From: Carallia brachiata
Taxonomy: Eukaryota > Streptophyta > Magnoliopsida > Malpighiales > Rhizophoraceae
NCBI GenBank assembly: GCA_021464245.1
Contig: JADCRB010000067.1
Coordinates: 4,316,974-4,380,973 of the forward strand
Direction: 5' to 3'
Length of the DNA stretch: 64,000 nt
Part shown: positions 62,255-64,000 of the stretch, piece after piece
How positions within the stretch are numbered: position 1 is the first letter of the stretch
Layout: each line of letters starts with the position of its first letter
Program-made: the position numbers and the translations under genes
Notes under the pieces: model-generated
Database searches by the model: none
The model's input: the letters and a program-made list of their open reading frames with translations, nothing else
What the model was told of the DNA's origin: nothing

Positions 62255-63186
62255 AGTCCTCAATGATTGTCCTATCGTACGCCAAGAGGACGCCCTGTTC
62301 GCCGGAGCTTTTCCGTGCGATTTAGCGAGCTCTTTGTGGCTTTGAGTGCTCCGTTGTGAGCTTTTGAGGCTTTTGCCTCGTTGGTGAGCGCTTTCTCTTG
62401 TGTGGGTGGTGTTGGGGTCTTTGTTTTTGCATTCCTCCGTGTGGGCGGTGGTCGGTGTTCGTTTCCTTTGTTATCGGCTACGTGGGCAGTGTTTGAGCCT
62501 TGTTTTCTATCTTTTGCTGTGTGGGTGGTGTTCGTTTGCTTCTGCGTGGGTTGTGTTTGTTTGTTACTGCGTGGGTAGTGTTTGGGTCTTGGTCTCCTGT
62601 TGCGCTTCTCTTCTCCGGCCTCAATGGTTCTACAGCTGGGTCCCCTGCTTCCTCGCTTTTACTGATCGGGGCGAGGGAGTGGGGGACTCTCTCCTTTTGA
62701 TAATCGTCAGCCCCTGTACAGTTTCGTGTGGATGTCGTGGTGGTAGGTCTCTGCTGCTGGTTTCATGGAGGTCCGAGGTAGTGGCGTCGTAAGTCTTCTT
62801 CCCGTGTAGCCATTTATGGCGAGTTAGGCTCCTTTGCCGTTGAGTAGTGGTGGCTGGGAGTTAATCTCTCGCTTGAGGCCTTTTTGGTTTCAGGTTGTAG
62901 CCATCTCGGGATCTGTCTTCTCCCGGCGTTAGACCGGTGCCTGGCCGCTGCTGCCGCCGTGTGTGGTGGTGGTGGCGGTTTTAGTGTTTTAAGATTTTTG
63001 TGGGCCGTTGGGCCTTGTGTGGGCTGGGTCACTATTTGGGTCTTCATTGGATTTGGTGTGAGTTGGCTCTCCAGTATAATAAAGGTTGGAATTTGGGTTT
63101 GTTTCATCAAGCCCTTTATCTATGTATGTTATCTAATACAGTCCTTTTCTTTCTGGCAAAAAAAAAAAAAAAGTCCTCAATGATTG
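62255..63186 (+). mobile_element. Poly(A)-tailed retroelement fragment with 15-bp target duplication
   Basis: AGTCCTCAATGATTG occurs exactly at 62255-62269 and 63172-63186. The 902-bp insert between (62270-63171) is much richer in G+C than its flanks, ends in about 15 A, and has the look of a 5'-truncated LINE (L1-like) 3' UTR: GT-rich, with CTAATACAGTCCTTTTC shortly before the tail. Imperfect repeats of TGCGTGGGTRGTGTTTG occur between about 62400 and 62600. Open frames in it (for example 62400-62792) are not recognisable and have biased composition. A processed transcript of an unknown gene is an alternative. Confidence 0.8.
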
Positions 63187-64000
63187 CGGAAACAAAAATC
63201 TAATGACTGAAATATAAAACTAAGACGCGATCAAAATAATACGAACCATCTAAATATCTAAAGGATATTTTGTGAGGATTATTTTAATTGGCAATTTTTA
63301 CTCATCTTAATATTTGATGAATCAACGGGCGACACACGGAAATTACACGGAGGGAGTGCAATCCTAAATGGATTTTAAAACGTCAGCATGGATAGAGAAA
63401 AATTGAAATTTTTATGGTGAGACGTTTAGAAAACGTCTGATTATACATGAATAAGACAAAAAAAAATTATTTTTTTAAAAATTAAGATTTAAAAGTAATA
63501 TTAAACATATTTAAAATAATACTAAATATATTTAAAATATAATTTAAAAAAAAAACATATAGCCATTTAATAAACCCTTTTTTAAATTAATTTTAATTTG
63601 AATTCAAGATTTATAATCCCAAAACGATTTTTAGGCTGGTTACAAGTTCTGATCGGGTTAGGCTGTCGTTCATTGGTTTAATTTTAAGAAACAGACCGGA
63701 CCAGTTTGGTTGGGCTTTCACATGATCTGGAGCCATTTGAAACCCAAAGCGTACTGCCCTTGTCTGAACTTACTAAAATTTGAACCATTTTACTCGGTCC
63801 ACAGCAACTGCATGTTCACTTGTTTTTCTACAAAATGAGTTCTGGAAGGAGCCCACATTCAATGTCTCTGTCGTTATCATGTTCTATAGAACATCAACAC
63901 ATGTACTGATAATTTTTGTAATGAATAAATAATAATTTTTAATTTTTATTTAAAAAATTATCTATTTTATTTTAAAATTATTAATTTTAATTTCAATCAA
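63187..64000. other. AT-rich right end of the window, no gene seen
   Basis: No coding region or bounded repeat is supported. Some CGGGTTAGGCT/GGACCAGTTTGG motifs near 63655-63700 resemble those in the degenerate MITEs elsewhere in the window. Confidence 0.4.

Noticed and set aside
62400..62792. 130-codon frame in the GC-rich retroelement insert
   Set aside because: Composition-driven, rich in Cys, Trp, Val and Leu, with other long frames overlapping it; no domain seen.

Overview
The window is nuclear DNA of a flowering plant, most likely a eudicot. It is AT-rich, its genes have short exons with GT..AG introns, and plant-specific families are present: an ERF factor, an AGC-VIII kinase, a VAD1-type GRAM/VASt protein and DAD1-like plastid lipases. 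Large AT-rich intergenic tracts are full of non-autonomous transposons, SINEs and simple repeats. I cannot name the species from sequence alone.

Layout from left to right. Bases 94-179 look like the last exon of a gene that starts outside the window. Nested MITE-like elements follow (about 731-1888 and 3385-4250), then an intronless ERF group IX factor (5322-6020, +). A MAPKK group-D relative with broken catalytic motifs lies at 9273-10576 (-). The nine-exon COP9 signalosome subunit 7 gene spans 11326-15508 (-), with a SINE in one intron. Two foldback elements with the same GGGATAA ends sit at 15795-17347 and 18060-18559. A two-exon AGC-VIII (D6PK/AGC1-type) kinase occupies 20413-23246 (-), with an apparent 5' UTR intron. 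About 9 kb of repeats without a gene leads to the 18-exon VAD1 homologue (33598-41318, +). A plastid phospholipase A1 gene (44732-46091, -) and a decayed paralogue (54548-55565, -) are separated by about 8.5 kb in which I see no gene. A seven-exon RWD-RING E3 ligase gene (RNF25-like) lies at 57249-61202 (-). A poly(A)-tailed retroelement fragment with a perfect 15-bp target duplication (62270-63171) is near the right end.

The genes do not form one pathway. Several can be linked loosely to stress and hormone signalling (ERF, MAPKK-like, VAD1, jasmonate-type lipases) or to ubiquitin/COP9 control (CSN7, RING ligase), but clustering here is probably incidental.

Two points stand out. First, four otherwise well-conserved genes (CSN7, VAD1, one PLA1 and the RING ligase) are each out of frame by exactly one base, at or beside a short run of one base. 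This suggests residual consensus errors unless confirmed. Second, the MAPKK-like gene has lost the Gly loop, the HRD aspartate and the DFG aspartate by substitution, yet it keeps an open frame across a clean intron placed in the DFG glycine codon, so it may encode a pseudokinase. I found no tRNA or rRNA gene that I can support and no CRISPR array, and I saw no clearly new multi-gene system.
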